Assembly (NCBI GenBank): GCA_964355495.1
Contig: CAYHES010000150.1
Location: 1-6,267, forward strand
DNA: 6,267 bases
Direction of reading: 5' to 3'
Source: UBA6901 sp964355495
GTDB lineage: Bacteria; Pseudomonadota; Gammaproteobacteria; Acidiferrobacterales; UBA6901
The translations under genes and the position numbers were made by a program. Under the pieces are notes generated by a model, which did not search any database, was not told where the DNA came from, and was given only the letters and a program-made list of their open reading frames with translations. Shown here in pieces: positions 5,457-6,267 of this stretch (positions are counted from its first letter, which is position 1; every line of letters starts with the position of its first letter).

Positions 5457-5987
5457 GTGAGGCGCCGCGGATATCATCTTTGGCTGGCCAGCGCCACGCT
5501 GCTGTTCGCCAGCAGCGTGGCGCTGGCGCGCGGTACCTATCAGGCACCCGATGATTTCGTGCGCGAAGTGTTCGCCGGAAAAATGCCGGCAGCGAAGAGC
5601 GTTTGGATCACGGACGCCATGCAACCGGAGATCGGGCGCATCCTCGGTCATCCGTTTGCGCAACGGCGCGTGCGTTACTGGCCGGAAAGCGGGCGCAGCG
5701 CCTGGGTGCTGGACGAGATCGGCAAGGAAGAGCCGATCACCACCGGCATTGTTGTAAACGCCGGAAAAATCGAGCAGGTACGGGTGCTGGTCTATCGCGA
5801 AAGTCGTGGTGACGAGGTGCGTTACCCGCGCTTTACCGGGCAATTCACGGGCGCCGGACTGAACAGTCGGCAGGAACTCGACCGCGGCATTGACGTGATC
5901 AGCGGCGCCACGCTCTCGGTGAATGCGCTCACACGACTGGCGCGCCTCGCACTTTACCTGGACGGCCAGGTGCGGGCCGGCCAATGA
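5457..5987 (+). CDS. Periplasmic FMN-binding (FMN_bind) protein with SGAT flavinylation motif
   Basis: This 176-residue protein starts at GTG 5457, with GAGGG 6 nt upstream inside or just after the porin stop. Residues 1-24 form a basic, then hydrophobic, signal peptide (cleavage near VALA-RG). The FMN_bind domain covers about 85-165. It holds the strand pair EEPITTGIVVNAGKIEQVRV, the segment VRYPRFTGQFTGAGL and the motif DVISGATLS (146-154). In NqrC, RnfG and relatives the last Thr of SGAT receives FMN through a phosphoester bond made by the flavin transferase ApbE; here that is Thr152. The protein should therefore be an extracytosolic one-subunit flavin electron carrier. It lacks the Nqr/Rnf neighbours and is instead coupled by a 4-bp overlap to a PepSY membrane protein, a pairing known among flavinylated reductase systems. 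No apbE gene is visible in the window. Confidence 0.88.
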   Translation: MRRRGYHLWLASATLLFASSVALARGTYQAPDDFVREVFAGKMPAAKSVWITDAMQPEIGRILGHPFAQRRVRYWPESGRSAWVLDEIGKEEPITTGIVVNAGKIEQVRVLVYRESRGDEVRYPRFTGQFTGAGLNSRQELDRGIDVISGATLSVNALTRLARLALYLDGQVRAGQ

Positions 5988-6267
5988 AGGCTTCGAACCG
6001 GCTGCGCGCGTTGGCGCGCTGGCACCGCGTGCTGGGGCTGGCGAGCGCCGTGCTGGTAATCCTGCTGGCCGTGACCGGCGTACTGCTGCATCACGCTTCC
6101 CGGTTCGGACTCGACCGGCAGTCTGTGCAGTCGCCGCCATGGCTCGACTGGTACGACATCGCGCCACCGGCCGAAATGCGCAGTTATCCGGTGGGCGAAC
6201 ATCGCCTGAGTCAGCTCGGGAACCGCGTCTATCTCGACGCGCAAGAACTGTTGTCCACGGACGACAC
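5984..6267 (+). CDS. PepSY-type (PepSY_TM) inner-membrane protein, 3'-truncated by the window edge
   Basis: The first 94 residues are present. A basic N-terminus (MKASNRLRALARWHRVLG) leads into a transmembrane helix (LGLASAVLVILLAVTGVLLHH, about 17-37) and then a periplasmic segment. The pattern W-H-R-x-L-G followed by a helix ending TG-x-LLxH is typical of PepSY-associated TM proteins. The following part (WYDIAPP, then GNRVYLDAQEL) fits the periplasmic PepSY-like portion. Such proteins are linked to electron transfer across the inner membrane, including ferric-siderophore reductases. The start ATG overlaps the stop of the FMN-binding gene (ATGA, 5984-5987), implying translational coupling. 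The rest of the gene, including further helices, is outside. Confidence 0.8.
   Translation, partial: MKASNRLRALARWHRVLGLASAVLVILLAVTGVLLHHASRFGLDRQSVQSPPWLDWYDIAPPAEMRSYPVGEHRLSQLGNRVYLDAQELLSTDD

Noticed and set aside
4236..6167. A 643-codon open frame on the minus strand, opposite the porin and FMN-binding genes
   Set aside because: It is Arg/Ala/Gly/His-rich and has no recognisable domain. It mirrors two well-supported plus-strand genes and spans their boundary, as expected for antisense frames in GC-rich DNA.

Overview
The window is GC-rich bacterial chromosomal DNA with short intergenic spacers and overlapping genes. The protein types suggest a Proteobacterium, most likely a Gammaproteobacterium: an oligopeptidase A-type M3 peptidase, a DUF4124 protein, exonuclease III, an outer-membrane porin and a PepSY membrane protein. 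The species cannot be read from the sequence. A run of exactly 100 Ns (3942-4041) shows this is a scaffolded draft or metagenome assembly.

Left part (1-2200, + strand): the 3' part of an oligopeptidase A gene (prlC), then a small signal-peptide, proline-rich, single-TM protein, then an exported DUF4124-glutaredoxin fusion. The last two genes overlap by 19 bp, and a strong intrinsic terminator closes the group. The peptidase carries an in-frame insertion made of a G-rich palindromic repeat, bounded by 9-bp direct repeats 126 bp (42 codons) apart. This is the most unusual structural feature of the window.

Middle part (2200-3941): exonuclease III (xth, +) starts 18 nt after the terminator T-run with almost no leader. 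It converges on a minus-strand gene for a periplasmic PhnD/TctC-like solute-binding protein that has its own weak terminator. No permease or ATPase gene is visible beside it. Upstream of the binding protein is the assembly gap, with the same 14-mer on both edges. Beyond the gap is a minus-strand open stretch (4042-4209) that looks like a gene remnant.

Right part (4199-6267, + strand): a well-formed sigma70-type promoter whose -10 element lies inside a Fur-box-like palindrome drives an apparent operon. The operon encodes an outer-membrane porin, a periplasmic FMN-binding protein with the SGAT flavinylation motif, and the start of a PepSY-type membrane protein, coupled by a 4-bp ATGA overlap. 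The inferred theme is an iron-regulated, extracytosolic flavin-based electron-transfer system: the PepSY protein passes electrons across the inner membrane to a covalently flavinylated periplasmic protein, and a porin admits the substrate. The motifs and layout are seen in the sequence. The iron role is inferred from the Fur-like site and from known flavinylated PepSY systems.
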